Assembly (NCBI GenBank): GCA_947627725.1 | Contig: CANQXE010000006.1 | Location: forward strand, 53,017-117,016 | Direction: 5' to 3' | Source: an uncultured Clostridia bacterium | Lineage (GTDB): Bacteria; Bacillota; Clostridia; Oscillospirales; Acutalibacteraceae | Length of the DNA: 64,000 bases | Shown here: in pieces, positions 55,509-64,000 of the stretch | How positions within the stretch are numbered: position 1 is the first letter of the stretch | Layout: the number at the start of each line of letters is the position of its first letter | Translations under genes and position numbers: made by a program | Notes under the pieces: generated by a model | Told to the model about the DNA's origin: nothing | Seen by the model: only the letters and a program-made list of their open reading frames with translations | Databases searched by the model: none

Positions 55509-55631
55509 ATGACCAATAAAGATGCTGGTCAGTTTGTTTACAGAACAAGTATTACCATCAAGGGCGTAACATATTATGCAAAAAATTATGGTAAGCGAGC
55601 ATTTCGCATCCCTGTAAGCAAATCGAAATAA
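55509..55631 (+). CDS. 40-residue basic small protein
   Basis: ATG 55509 to TAA 55631 encodes MTNKDAGQFVYRTSITIKGV... ending FRIPVSKSK. It is compact, basic and predicted mostly beta. A short seven-codon frame (GTG at 55472) with a GAGGTG site ends just upstream and could couple translation; AGG 9 bp before the ATG is a weak site. An intrinsic terminator follows. Similar short VYRT...YAKNYG proteins occur in Firmicute mobile elements, from memory. The function is unknown. Confidence 0.55.
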   Translation: MTNKDAGQFVYRTSITIKGVTYYAKNYGKRAFRIPVSKSK

Positions 55632-55638
55632 ATTGTAA

Positions 55639-55669
55639 AGCCAGCAGATCATCCTGCTGGCTATTTTTT
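55639..55669 (+). terminator. Intrinsic terminator after the 40-residue ORF
   Basis: AGCCAGCAG (55639-55647) and CTGCTGGCT (55654-55662) form a 9-bp GC-rich stem followed by ATTTTTT. Confidence 0.88.
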
Positions 55670-55685
55670 ATGAAAGGAGTTATTA

Positions 55686-56297
55686 ATGTGCAATCAAAAT
55701 AACACAAAAAAGAGTTATTATTACTCTCATTCTAAATTTAGAAAAGCATTAGATAGAATCGATGAATTTATGGATAGATTTATGATAATGTACTGGATTT
55801 CACTCGCACTTATAATTCTCATTCCTACAATGATAATATATTTATCTCTTCCAGAAGATATACGTACCCCTTTATCCGGTATTGTAAGTGGTATTATTAC
55901 ACTTATTCTAATACCTATAACAATTAATCGTATAAATCAAAAATCATCTGAAAGAAACACTTTGTATAATTATAATCGGGATCTATATGGTGAATTATCT
56001 ACGATTATCATATCTTTACTTTCTGAAATGAATCGTGTTGAAAAAACTGATAACAGCAGATTAAATTCTTATATAGTAGAAAATTACAGCAAAATGTGTT
56101 TAACATTCAAATCAAGCTTAATATGGGATATTTTAACTCTAAACGAAGAATGTGAATTAAGTAAAGAAAACACTGTATATTATTGTGAAAAAATATTAAA
56201 AAAGATTCGTAAAGAAATCGGAATTAATCAAACATTTCACATCAATAATAAAGCAATTTCATACATAAACAATAGTCATAAGGAGGTAACAAAATAA
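55686..56297 (+). CDS. Membrane protein of unknown function, two helices
   Basis: This 203-residue protein is not recognised. It has a charged N-terminus (HSKFRKALDRIDEFMDRF), two hydrophobic helices at about residues 35-55 and 63-83 (WISLALIILIPTMIIYL; SGIVSGIITLILIPITI), then a 120-residue cytoplasmic-type domain rich in Ser, Glu and Lys. AAAGGAG precedes ATG 55686. Its stop overlaps the start of a small basic ORF (TAATGG), so they are translationally coupled. Confidence 0.75.
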   Translation: MCNQNNTKKSYYYSHSKFRKALDRIDEFMDRFMIMYWISLALIILIPTMIIYLSLPEDIRTPLSGIVSGIITLILIPITINRINQKSSERNTLYNYNRDLYGELSTIIISLLSEMNRVEKTDNSRLNSYIVENYSKMCLTFKSSLIWDILTLNEECELSKENTVYYCEKILKKIRKEIGINQTFHINNKAISYINNSHKEVTK

Positions 56298-56422
56298 TGG
56301 CAGTTCATCACGGTGGGAAAGTTGGAAAGGCAGGAAAAACACTTGCCACAAAATCATCATCTAAAAGTTCCAAGTCTAAAGCTGGAAAGACTTTAGCTAA
56401 TCATAAGGCAGCAAAGCACTAA
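56297..56422 (+). CDS. 41-residue Lys/Ser-rich basic protein
   Basis: ATG 56297 to TAA 56422, with AGGAGGT upstream, encodes MAVHHGGKVGKAGKTLATKS... ending HKAAKH. It contains ten or more lysines, four histidines, and a repeated GKTLA motif (residues 13-17 and 30-34), with no acidic residue. It could bind nucleic acid or be a small element-borne accessory. It resembles, from memory, short Lys-rich proteins of Firmicute integrative elements; no function is known. Confidence 0.65.
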   Translation: MAVHHGGKVGKAGKTLATKSSSKSSKSKAGKTLANHKAAKH

Positions 56423-56508
56423 TTAAAATATATTTTTCATACATTGTAGATTATATGGAGTTTAAATATCATGACTCCCTATAATTTCATTCGTAATAGT
56501 ATTTGTTG

Positions 56509-56553
56509 AAACAAGTCAAACCGAGAGTTTATTGCTCTCGGTTTGACTTGTTT
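56509..56553. terminator. Bidirectional terminator between convergent genes
   Basis: Arms 56509-56527 and 56535-56553 are a 19-bp perfect inverted repeat with a 7-nt loop, between the small basic ORF and the convergent rhuM gene. Confidence 0.85.
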
Positions 56554-57574
56554 AATCATTGGTTTTCCTTTTTGCTTCTTTTTCAATCTGTTTTATATTC
56601 TGCAGATAAGATTCTTCAACAGGTGAAAGATTTTGCACCTGATATTTTTTGTATTCACTCCTTGCTTTTTCCAATGCTTGAGAATGACTTACTTTACCTG
56701 CATCAGTCAATAAATTTTCTCCAGTTGCTTTGAGCAGATTATCAAGGTGGTCAACATAATCACTCATATACATTGGATTATGGCGCATCGCCTGAATTTC
56801 AGCAAAATCAAAATATCCTGATACGATATTATTTAATACTTTCAGTTCATCTTCCGTCAAATAATTCTTTGCGACACTTATATCTTTAGCAGTCGGGAAA
56901 TCACCTGAAAAAGCTGTAAGTCCCATAAAGGGTTTATTTGCATCAGCACGCTCATATATAACCTCTGCAGCAGTATGACCATGTGCGGCATAGTGCAACT
57001 TATTCTGCACCATTTTAAAGAACGCCATTGATTCACTACTTTTGGGATTATAGTCAACACTTGTTGCATAAAGGTCAAGCACCTGACGATACATAACCTT
57101 TTCAGAAGAACGGATATCTCTGATTCGATCTAAAAGTTCTTTCCAGTAATTGCCTCCACCAAGGTTTTTCAGGCGTTCATCATCCATAGTAAAACCTTTA
57201 ATCATATACTCTTTTAGACGCTCTGTTGCCCAACGGCGAAAATTAGTAGCAACGATTGATTTCACTCGATAACCAAGAGAAATTATCATATCAAGATTAT
57301 AGTAAGCAACATTATATGATTTACCGTCAGAAGCAGTTGTTCGGAATTTCCGAACAACTGAAATTTCATCAAGCTCGCCCTCTTCAAAAATATGTTTAAT
57401 ATGCTCGCTTATATTTGACTTACTTGTTTGATACAACTCGCATAATTGTGCCTGCGTAAGCCAAACAGTTTCATCAACAAAACGAACATCTATTTTTGTA
57501 TCACCATCATCAGTCTGATATATTACAATTTCGCCCTGATTTTCATTTGTGGATAATGTATCTTTATCAGCCAT
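56552..57574 (-). CDS. rhuM: RhuM-family protein
   Basis: This 340-residue protein matches the RhuM ('virulence RhuM') family: IVIYQTDDGDTKIDVRF, VWLTQAQLCELYQTSKSNIS with an HTH-like N-terminus, VVRKFRTTASDGKSYNVAYY and NLDMIISLGYRVKS. The C-terminal part has ADANKPFMGLTAFSGDFPT-like Fic-proximal features. Members often sit inside type I restriction loci or phages; a role in defence or toxicity is inferred, not shown. A ribosome binding site GGAGAAG precedes ATG 57574. Confidence 0.88.
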   Translation of the reverse strand: MADKDTLSTNENQGEIVIYQTDDGDTKIDVRFVDETVWLTQAQLCELYQTSKSNISEHIKHIFEEGELDEISVVRKFRTTASDGKSYNVAYYNLDMIISLGYRVKSIVATNFRRWATERLKEYMIKGFTMDDERLKNLGGGNYWKELLDRIRDIRSSEKVMYRQVLDLYATSVDYNPKSSESMAFFKMVQNKLHYAAHGHTAAEVIYERADANKPFMGLTAFSGDFPTAKDISVAKNYLTEDELKVLNNIVSGYFDFAEIQAMRHNPMYMSDYVDHLDNLLKATGENLLTDAGKVSHSQALEKARSEYKKYQVQNLSPVEESYLQNIKQIEKEAKRKTND

Positions 57575-57588
57575 TTGCTTCTCCTGTT

Positions 57589-58437
57589 TTAATTATTCAT
57601 TCCAAATTTAATAGTCTGAAATACTCTTTTCCAATACTCTTCACGATGAATTATATCTTCTCGGTTGGTGCGCATATCAAATATTTCAAGAATGGAATAT
57701 GTAAAATTATCGATTATATAATCTGCCCCATTATTTTTTAATTCTTCAAATGTTTTGTTTCCACCAGTTAGATTGTTTACATTTACATAAGCAGACCATC
57801 GCTGCCAAATACCTTCACTGTCTCCAGAGGCTGAGCCTATGTAAAGTTTGCCTGTAGATTTATCTGTAATACAATAAACGCCTTTTACATTTGATAATGC
57901 TATTTTCCATTCATAAGTTTCCATTCTAGTGATTAGTTGCAATTCATTATGTGTTAATAAAACATTATTATATCCAGGAAATGAGCCTAATTTAGTTGAT
58001 GGTGTCAATTCGTGTATTATAGGATTAAAATTACGCAACACAGCATTATAAGGCTTATTATATATATCCCGTCCAATTGGTCTTTCAAGTTTTATTATAA
58101 GCCTTTTTCTGTAATCAATATAATCATCCATTAAAATCAAATTATATCCAACCTGCCCAAAAACTTCAGGAAAAATTTTCTCTACTTTATACATTCCTCC
58201 GAATATAAAATAATTTGAACCGTAAGGATAGTACTGTGCAAATGCCAATAAATAATCAGCATGGTTTAAATTATTATTTGCTTGTTTAGTTTTATAAGCA
58301 TTCATATTAATCCATTCCGGATTATCATCACGCAAATAATCCCATGCCGGAAAATCTGTGTTTCCCGCATTCATATTAAACTTTACCTTTGTTTTATCTG
58401 GAAAATCAACTGGTAGAAAATCCTCAAATTTCAACAT
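57589..58437 (-). CDS. GIY-YIG domain protein
   Basis: This 282-residue protein has an unrecognised N-terminal 170 residues and a C-terminal GIY-YIG-like nuclease fold: GVYCITDKSTGKLYIGSASG, WQRWSAYV, YSILEIFD and IIHREEYWKRVF, in which the Tyr pair, Arg and Glu are present. Such proteins cut DNA in restriction or mobile-element systems. GGAG precedes ATG 58437. It lies 14 bp upstream of rhuM on the same strand. Confidence 0.8.
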   Translation of the reverse strand: MLKFEDFLPVDFPDKTKVKFNMNAGNTDFPAWDYLRDDNPEWINMNAYKTKQANNNLNHADYLLAFAQYYPYGSNYFIFGGMYKVEKIFPEVFGQVGYNLILMDDYIDYRKRLIIKLERPIGRDIYNKPYNAVLRNFNPIIHELTPSTKLGSFPGYNNVLLTHNELQLITRMETYEWKIALSNVKGVYCITDKSTGKLYIGSASGDSEGIWQRWSAYVNVNNLTGGNKTFEELKNNGADYIIDNFTYSILEIFDMRTNREDIIHREEYWKRVFQTIKFGMNN

Positions 58438-58494
58438 AATATAATCTCCTTAAAATATATCTTAATTTATCAATATAACTATTTTACACTCAAT

Positions 58495-58938
58495 TTATGT
58501 GTTTTTCCAATGATACACATTATTGTTATCAAAAGAATATACAGTTTTCAATATATTATCCTCAGCAGTGAATATGTAAATTGAATTACCGTAAAATTTT
58601 GCAACTGTTTCTACGTCATAATTTTTCTCAACAGATTCTAATTTCACTCTTAAATCACCCATTGCTCTGTCGAAAGTTTTTCCGTACATGAAAGCGTTAT
58701 TCATCAATTCTGTCTGCCTGTAACCAACTACTCCTAATCTCTCTGTCATTCTCTGTGATGCGTGGTTCGTCATGATCGGAACATTTTCAATCTGTTGCTG
58801 CTCAAGTTGAATATTTCTTGCAGGGGGATTATATTTTTCACTTTTCTCTTCTGATTTCGACTTTATTGCTGCAATTATAAGGATTATAAAAACCACTAAA
58901 ACGGCCAATATAATCAGCATCCATATTATGTTGTTCAC
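58495..58938 (-). CDS. Membrane-anchored DUF4258-like protein
   Basis: This 147-residue protein begins with one transmembrane helix (residues about 4-26). The soluble part has TNHASQRMTERLGV near residues 57-70 and a later IYIFTAEDNILKTVYS, resembling DUF4258 or RelE-like small folds. It could be a toxin or immunity element; there is no decisive motif. Its start overlaps the DUF1653 gene by 4 bp. Confidence 0.65.
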   Translation of the reverse strand: MNNIIWMLIILAVLVVFIILIIAAIKSKSEEKSEKYNPPARNIQLEQQQIENVPIMTNHASQRMTERLGVVGYRQTELMNNAFMYGKTFDRAMGDLRVKLESVEKNYDVETVAKFYGNSIYIFTAEDNILKTVYSFDNNNVYHWKNT

Positions 58939-59156
58939 AGAATTTCCACCATTAATTCAAAGCGCTTTACAGTTTCCCCGTCAATTTCAACATCATCATT
59001 CCACATAGATGCAGGTCTTGCCCATATTTTATCAGGAGAATTAACATCCTGATAAATCACCATATCCTCAAGCGTTTCGCTGTGCTTTGCGATATGCAAA
59101 ACCTTATATGTATTACCTTTATAATGACGATAAATACCCAACTTAATTTCACTCAT
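58935..59156 (-). CDS. DUF1653 protein
   Basis: This 73-residue protein shows the family motif GIYRHYKGNTYKVLHIAKHSE and VIYQDVNSPDKIWARP. DUF1653 proteins are small beta-rich proteins of unknown function, common as accessory genes. ATG 59156 is preferred (AGGTG 7 bp upstream) over the GTG at 59165. It overlaps its downstream neighbour by 4 bp. Confidence 0.8.
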   Translation of the reverse strand: MSEIKLGIYRHYKGNTYKVLHIAKHSETLEDMVIYQDVNSPDKIWARPASMWNDDVEIDGETVKRFELMVEIL

Positions 59157-59165
59157 AAATTTCAC

Positions 59166-59705
59166 CTATAATTTATATTCCGGAAGAACAATTCCTTCTT
59201 CTATTAGTTTAACAATTGATTCATCATCAACATTTTCTCTTCCTGATACAAGTTTAAGATAATGTAGCAGACATTCTATATCGTCCCTATCGAAATCTAA
59301 TGACATATAATTAGCTGTTAAAGTATCTTCGTTATCCCAAAAATGAACTTCCATCGTCATAGAGATATCAATTATTTCAAAACCTTTTCTAACATAAAGA
59401 ACATTTTCGTTTTCACGTACATCAAATCTAGGCTTCAAAATAAAAGCCAAATCCGGTTCAGTTAATTCAAAATAACTTTCCTTTTCAATTCTATCAGTTA
59501 ACAAATTAGATAAAGCGTCAATGAATGAATCAACTTCACAACACTGAATAATTTCACTGCTAATTTGATAATTCAGCCATTTATGGCTTTCTAAACTAAA
59601 ATCAACTTTTAGCCAATCATCTCCGTCTTTGTAGTGTTTATTATAACCATTTATTCGCATACTCATCACTATGCCGTCTAAGTCCAGTCTAAGAGTATAT
59701 TTCAT
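59166..59705 (-). CDS. Unknown 179-residue protein, possibly immunity-like
   Basis: Not confidently recognised. The beginning (MKYTLRLDLDGIVMSMRING) with DWLKVDFSLES and later WDNEDTLTANYMSLDF recalls WapI-type immunity proteins, but this is from general resemblance only. It is acidic and predicted mixed alpha/beta, with no membrane segment. It lies upstream of the DUF1653 gene in the same leftward block. Confidence 0.65.
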   Translation of the reverse strand: MKYTLRLDLDGIVMSMRINGYNKHYKDGDDWLKVDFSLESHKWLNYQISSEIIQCCEVDSFIDALSNLLTDRIEKESYFELTEPDLAFILKPRFDVRENENVLYVRKGFEIIDISMTMEVHFWDNEDTLTANYMSLDFDRDDIECLLHYLKLVSGRENVDDESIVKLIEEGIVLPEYKL

Positions 59706-59762
59706 AATAGTGTATCAACTCTCTTTATTTGATTTTTATTTTCCAAATGGCATTAATTGAAA

Positions 59763-59870
59763 TTAAATTCGTTTATGAACTTTTCTGTATTTAAATAGTA
59801 ATCTATAGCAAGAAACACAAATAGGCAAACCCAAAGGGTCTGTTAATAATTCAAATATTAGTTTAAACAT
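59763..59870 (-). CDS. 35-residue small protein
   Basis: ATG 59870 is preceded by AAAGGAGTATA, a strong ribosome binding site, and the frame runs to TAA 59763: MFKLIFELLTDPLGLPICVS... ending KVHKRI. It has a hydrophobic N-terminal half and a basic C-terminal half with two cysteines. It sits 25 bp after hsdR. The ELLTDPLGLPI stretch is a motif seen in some small hypothetical proteins, from memory. No function is assigned. The flanking bases 59706-59762 hold nothing else. Confidence 0.6.
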   Translation of the reverse strand: MFKLIFELLTDPLGLPICVSCYRLLFKYRKVHKRI

Positions 59871-59895
59871 TATACTCCTTTCAAAATTTATTTAT

Positions 59896-62800
59896 TCATG
59901 CATACTTTTTGAAGTTTTCTGCTTGTTCAAGAACCTCTTTATAAACATCATCAATTGTAACAGGAGGATAACCATACTCATCAAGTACAATCGCCAAATC
60001 GAACTGAAGATTAGCCTTAATATCTTCCCTTGTAGCCCAATCAGTATATTTAGATTTATCATCAACAATAACTTTAATTGCCTTTGACAATTCAATCATC
60101 TTTTCATCTGAATAATCAAACTCATACTTTTTGGCAATCGATTCAAGAATATCATAAAATGCTTTTTCTTCAAAATTAATTCCCATACCTTCAAAAGAAT
60201 TTTTTTCACTTTTTAATTCTTCTAAAAGATTTGTTAATTGATTAGCAACATCATCTAAAACTTCTTTTGCATACGCTTCTTCTTTTCTTCTGTTGTTATA
60301 ATCATCAACAACTTTTTTCATTCGTTCAGAAAACTCAACACCTTTTATTTTATTAACTTTTCTGAATTCGTCGATTGCTTGTGCAAGCAATCTTGCTAAT
60401 ATCTTAACTTTGGTATTTGGAAGATTAATACGATTAATTTTTTCAATATATTCATCACTAAATATGTCAACATTGATATGCGTACCAGTTTCAAAAAGTT
60501 CCTCAATACCATCAGACTGAATTGCTTCTTTAAGCATTTCATTAACTCGAGCATTCATCTGTGCAGTATCAGGAGCCTCTCCTTTGGTCAACTTAAAAAG
60601 AATAGATCTAACAGCTGAATAAAAATAGATTAAATCTTTTTCCTTTTCATTTATACTTTCACTAGTTGCACACAAATTATAAGCCTGTTTTAAGCGTTTA
60701 ACACCTGCCATAAATCTAAGTTCAAGATTCTCGCTATGCTGAATAAATTCCACAGCTAAATTTAAGCATTCTAATTGCTCTGTAGGTGAGCCATTAAAAT
60801 AATTATCCTTGTTAAAACCATAAAACATTTGATCAAGAACTTCTAATTGATCTTTTACAATTTTTACAGCTTGCTCAACACCCTCAAACTCCTCTTTTTC
60901 AAAGTTAGTGTACTTCTTCAGGGCAATATTCATATTCTTTTTTATGCCGATATAATCTACAATAAGTCCCTTATCTTTACCCTCGCACACACGGTTAACA
61001 CGAGAGATTGTTTGAATAAGAGTGTGCTGTTTAATAGGCTTGTCAATATATATTGTATCAAGTTCAGGAACATCAAATCCTGTCAGCCACATATCAACAA
61101 CAATGGCAATTTTAAAGTTTGATTTAACATTCTTAAATTGACGATCAAGCTCTTTTCTATCTTCTTTTGTGCCAAGCATATTGTAAAGAACTTCATCGTC
61201 ATCTTTATTTCGAGTCATAACTATTTTTACTTTTTCAATAGGTTTCAACTCTTTTTTCTCTTTATCCGTTAAAATTGCACCATCGTCACACTCTTTAACT
61301 TCTGCCCACTCAGGTCGCATTTCAATAAGTATTTTATAAAAATTATAAGCAATATTTCTATTTGAACACACAAACATTGCCTTACCCGCAACTGTTGCTC
61401 CTTCGCTAACCCTTGTTTCATAATGATTAATAAAGTCATTTGCCACTGAACGAAGTCTATCGGGATCGCCAATAATGGCTTCTAAATTAGCTACTGCTTT
61501 TTGACTTTCCTCAATCTGATATTCATTTGCGCCTTCTATAGCACACTTATCATAATAATCTTCGATTTCACGAATTTTTTGTTGATCAAGATTTACCTTT
61601 GCAGCTCGTCCGTCATAAACAAGATTGACAGTTATACCATCTTTAACAGATTCAGTCATTGTATAAGCATCAACAACATTACCAAATACATCAATAGTTG
61701 CATCAATAGGAGTTCCTGTAAATCCAACATATGTGGCATTAGGCAATGAGTCATGCAAATATTTGGCAAAGCCATACTTTCTTTCAAAGCCACGCTCCGT
61801 AACTTTGTCTTTTCGCTTTAAGTTAACTTGTGACCTATGTGCTTCATCAGAAATACAAATAATATTATTTCTATCAGACAGTAATTCCAAATCCTCTGTA
61901 AATTTCTGAATAGTAGTTAAATAAACACCACCACTTGTTCTTCCCGCAAGAGAATTACGCAACTCTGCTCTTGAAGTTATACTTACAACATTATCATCAC
62001 CAATATATGTTTTTGATGCGACAAATTGTTTAGACATCTGATCATCTAAATCAGTTCTGTCAGTAATTATAATAATTGTTGGGCTATGAAAATAAACACT
62101 TCTCATCAACATTCTTGAAAGAAAAAGCATTGTATAGCTTTTACCACAGCCTGTAGCACCGAAATATGTTCCACCTTTACCACTACCAGCAGGTTTCATT
62201 TCTTTTTTGATATTCTCAAACAACTTTGTTGCTGCAAAATACTGTGGATATCGACAAACTACTTTAATTTCTTTTTCGCTATCGTCTGGGAAATAAACAA
62301 AATTCTTTATAACACCAAGTAATCTTTCTTTTCTAAACAGACCTTTTACCATTGTAATAAGAGAATTTATACCATCAACTTCTTCATCATTATCATCAAT
62401 TTTCCTCCATGCATAAAAGAATTCATAAGAACTGAATAAAGAACCATATTTGTTATTAACACCATCACTAATTACAACAAATGCATTGTATTTGAATAAA
62501 TCCGGAATATCTCTGCGATATCGAACAGTAAGCTGAGTATAAGCATCTTTAATTGTAGTATTTTCTTTTATAGCAGATTTGAATTCAAGCACAACTAACG
62601 GCAAGCCGTTAATGTAAACTATTCCGTCAGGAATTCTTAATTGTTCTCTTCCTTGGATTTCTGTTTGATTTATAATCTTGAATATATTATTCTGTGGATT
62701 TTCAAAATCAATAAGTTCAATAAATAAATCCTTAAGATTTCTGTCTTCACGATTAAATATAAAACCGTCAGAAATCATTTTAAAAATAGTTTTATTATCC

Positions 62801-63030
62801 TGATATAATAAACCTGAAGAATAACGAAGCATTTGAACAATACTGTATATCTCATTTAAAGTAATTCCATCAGCAGAGTATCTGTCTAAAAGATAGTTTT
62901 TCAAATCATCAAGCAATAAAACTTCTGTCTTTTCTCTATGTATAGTACTGCCATTTGCGTATATGTACCCTTCATTCTGAAAAAGCTCCATTATTGACAT
63001 TTCCAAAGCGTGTTCGTTAAAATTCGCCAT
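59896..63030 (-). CDS. hsdR: Type I restriction enzyme R subunit HsdR
   Basis: HsdR translocates DNA with ATP and cuts it when bound with HsdM and HsdS. The 1044 residues show the PD-(D/E)xK nuclease (Asp135, Glu149, Lys151 within RIPDGIVYINGLPLVVLEFK), Walker A GATGCGKS at 291-298, DEAH at 395-398, SF2 helicase motifs GFTGTPID and VDMWLTGFDVP and TISRVNRVC, then a long helical C-terminus. ATG 63030 with AAGGAG upstream is preferred over the GTG at 63039. HsdM and HsdS genes are not in the window and would lie to the right. Confidence 0.94.
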   Translation of the reverse strand: MANFNEHALEMSIMELFQNEGYIYANGSTIHREKTEVLLLDDLKNYLLDRYSADGITLNEIYSIVQMLRYSSGLLYQDNKTIFKMISDGFIFNREDRNLKDLFIELIDFENPQNNIFKIINQTEIQGREQLRIPDGIVYINGLPLVVLEFKSAIKENTTIKDAYTQLTVRYRRDIPDLFKYNAFVVISDGVNNKYGSLFSSYEFFYAWRKIDDNDEEVDGINSLITMVKGLFRKERLLGVIKNFVYFPDDSEKEIKVVCRYPQYFAATKLFENIKKEMKPAGSGKGGTYFGATGCGKSYTMLFLSRMLMRSVYFHSPTIIIITDRTDLDDQMSKQFVASKTYIGDDNVVSITSRAELRNSLAGRTSGGVYLTTIQKFTEDLELLSDRNNIICISDEAHRSQVNLKRKDKVTERGFERKYGFAKYLHDSLPNATYVGFTGTPIDATIDVFGNVVDAYTMTESVKDGITVNLVYDGRAAKVNLDQQKIREIEDYYDKCAIEGANEYQIEESQKAVANLEAIIGDPDRLRSVANDFINHYETRVSEGATVAGKAMFVCSNRNIAYNFYKILIEMRPEWAEVKECDDGAILTDKEKKELKPIEKVKIVMTRNKDDDEVLYNMLGTKEDRKELDRQFKNVKSNFKIAIVVDMWLTGFDVPELDTIYIDKPIKQHTLIQTISRVNRVCEGKDKGLIVDYIGIKKNMNIALKKYTNFEKEEFEGVEQAVKIVKDQLEVLDQMFYGFNKDNYFNGSPTEQLECLNLAVEFIQHSENLELRFMAGVKRLKQAYNLCATSESINEKEKDLIYFYSAVRSILFKLTKGEAPDTAQMNARVNEMLKEAIQSDGIEELFETGTHINVDIFSDEYIEKINRINLPNTKVKILARLLAQAIDEFRKVNKIKGVEFSERMKKVVDDYNNRRKEEAYAKEVLDDVANQLTNLLEELKSEKNSFEGMGINFEEKAFYDILESIAKKYEFDYSDEKMIELSKAIKVIVDDKSKYTDWATREDIKANLQFDLAIVLDEYGYPPVTIDDVYKEVLEQAENFKKYA

Positions 63031-63046
63031 TGCGGTCACTCCTTTG

Positions 63047-63901
63047 TCAAGACATTTTTCTTATTGCATCTATAAAGTCATTTCGTTTCTTTTCCCAACG
63101 CATATCTGGAACACTAATTCCAAATTCTTTGGAAATGATATCTTTTAATTCACCCAAGCGTTTTTTGAGCAGTTCATCTTCATCGTCGAATTTCATTCCT
63201 ATTTTTTCCGGATTAACTGCTCCTTCAATCTCTTTGTACTCAAATCCGGGAAGAAGAATAGACGTGTATTCATTCTTCAGAACCCACGCTGCTCCCATTT
63301 CATTCAAACAAGCAGGGCGTGCGTAATAGTTATTTGACAGCATAAAAACAATATATAGTTTATTGTTGTGGAATAACTCGGCCAAATAATCGTATATATC
63401 CTGATTTAACGGTATAGCGTAATCAGGAACAGAGGAACAGAATAAATTGTCGTTAGTCATTCCAATGTCAGCAAGAAGTTCAACAAAGGGTTTTACATAT
63501 TTTATGTCCGCTGAAGCATGGCTTATAAATAATTTAGGTTTTAGTATCACGGTATTTTCACTTTCTCCCGGTTCATCCGGATAGTATTTACTAAGATTCT
63601 TTTGTATCACTATAAGAGAGCTTTTTAACCTATTAAAATTATCTCTGTCATCAAAATTTTTTCCATTGAATTTATGGATAACCCCATTTACATTTATAAT
63701 ATTCCAAATATATGTATCTTGAGTTCTGTCGAAAATCTCTTGTAATTCAAATTTGACCGCTTCTTTCCACTCTATAAATTCCGGAGCATCATATATGAAC
63801 TCTCCCGACGGAATGCAAAGCCCGGGTGATGGTTCAAATTTTCTGAATTTTGTTTCTATTGTAGGAATAGCCTCAATTAAGGCTATCAAATCTTTCTTCA
63901 T
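63047..63901 (-). CDS. TIR-domain protein in the restriction locus
   Basis: This 284-residue protein has an unrecognised N-terminal 120 residues with DRTQDTYIWNII, then a TIR domain at about 123-215: PKLFISHASADIKYV, LFCSSVPDYAIP, LYIVFMLSNNYY, and the candidate catalytic Glu201 in CLNEMGAAWV. TIR domains of bacterial defence proteins cut NAD+ to kill infected cells. AGGAG lies 9 bp upstream of ATG 63901; the ATG at 63910 abuts the site directly. It is followed after 16 bp by hsdR. Confidence 0.85.
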   Translation of the reverse strand: MKKDLIALIEAIPTIETKFRKFEPSPGLCIPSGEFIYDAPEFIEWKEAVKFELQEIFDRTQDTYIWNIINVNGVIHKFNGKNFDDRDNFNRLKSSLIVIQKNLSKYYPDEPGESENTVILKPKLFISHASADIKYVKPFVELLADIGMTNDNLFCSSVPDYAIPLNQDIYDYLAELFHNNKLYIVFMLSNNYYARPACLNEMGAAWVLKNEYTSILLPGFEYKEIEGAVNPEKIGMKFDDEDELLKKRLGELKDIISKEFGISVPDMRWEKKRNDFIDAIRKMS

Positions 63902-64000
63902 CCAATTCATCTCCTATCTATCCTAAATGATAATTTAGTGGCTTGACGACATCATTTTTGCGACTGCTACCGGTATTAGAGATGAAAGCTTCCTTGTTTC

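Larger units (their letters stand above)
54213..64000. mobile_element. Putative integrated element, left end inside the SASP gene
   Basis: From the SASP break the gene content switches to element-type functions: a phage/ICE-like repressor and ImmA protease, small ORFs, RhuM, GIY-YIG, HsdR and TIR proteins, in shorter, more AT-rich genes. No integrase, relaxase or right attachment site is inside the window, so the right end lies beyond base 64000 or the element is degraded. The SASP junction is the proposed left attachment site. Confidence 0.5.

Noticed and set aside
63911..64000. End of another leftward gene (possibly hsdS or hsdM) at the window edge
   Set aside because: A minus-strand frame ends near 63935, but 22 codons are too few to identify a product.
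1..64000. CRISPR arrays, tRNA and rRNA genes
   Set aside because: No regularly spaced direct repeats, no tRNA cloverleaf and no rRNA sequence were recognised by reading.

Overview
The window looks like a chromosomal segment of an anaerobic, low-GC, spore-forming Firmicute, most probably a gut Clostridium relative of the Ruminococcaceae/Oscillospiraceae type. The grounds are an Ech-type [NiFe] hydrogenase, a thrS gene under T-box control, RNase Y, an alpha/beta small acid-soluble spore protein gene, GGAGG ribosome binding sites, and sigma-A promoters with 17-bp spacers. No rRNA, tRNA or CRISPR array was found.

Bases 1-3158 hold the tail of iolB and a three-gene polar amino-acid ABC importer. 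A convergent polysaccharide deacetylase gene follows (3442-4770). Bases 5036-14682 are one long operon: echABCDEF (membrane-bound, ferredoxin-linked, ion-pumping hydrogenase) followed by the maturation genes hypF, hypC, hypD and hypE. EchF carries a duplicated 2x[4Fe-4S] module, and EchE ends exactly where other large subunits are trimmed. Next are an NfeD/SPFH membrane pair, a heterodimeric ABC exporter behind a 38-codon leader ORF and an intrinsic terminator, a metallophosphoesterase, a small frameshifted gene, thrS and, divergently, rny.

Bases 26109-48493 form an exopolysaccharide/capsule operon with a perfect-consensus promoter. It contains a Wzz-like co-polymerase, a tyrosine kinase, the priming phosphoglycosyltransferase, four GT4 glycosyltransferases, acyltransferases, a radical SAM protein, a pyruvyltransferase with a ferredoxin-like partner, UDP-uronate enzymes, two ATP-grasp proteins, polymerase, flippase, a glycerol-phosphate-transferase-like protein and a VanZ protein. 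A separate unit (promoter at 48709) has a folded 5' leader, a 1599-residue secreted protein and a 47-residue peptide.

At about 54213 a spore-protein gene loses its normal 3' end. From there to the window end the sequence looks like an integrated element. It starts with an ImmR/ImmA-like repressor-protease pair and small element-type ORFs, and continues with a leftward defence block: a TIR protein, HsdR, several small unknown proteins, a GIY-YIG protein and RhuM. HsdM, HsdS and any integrase would lie beyond the right edge.

The most interesting items are the leader-peptide/attenuator ABC locus (20150-20405), the interrupted spore-protein gene with its island, the structured leader with the giant secreted protein, and the duplicated-ferredoxin Ech hydrogenase.
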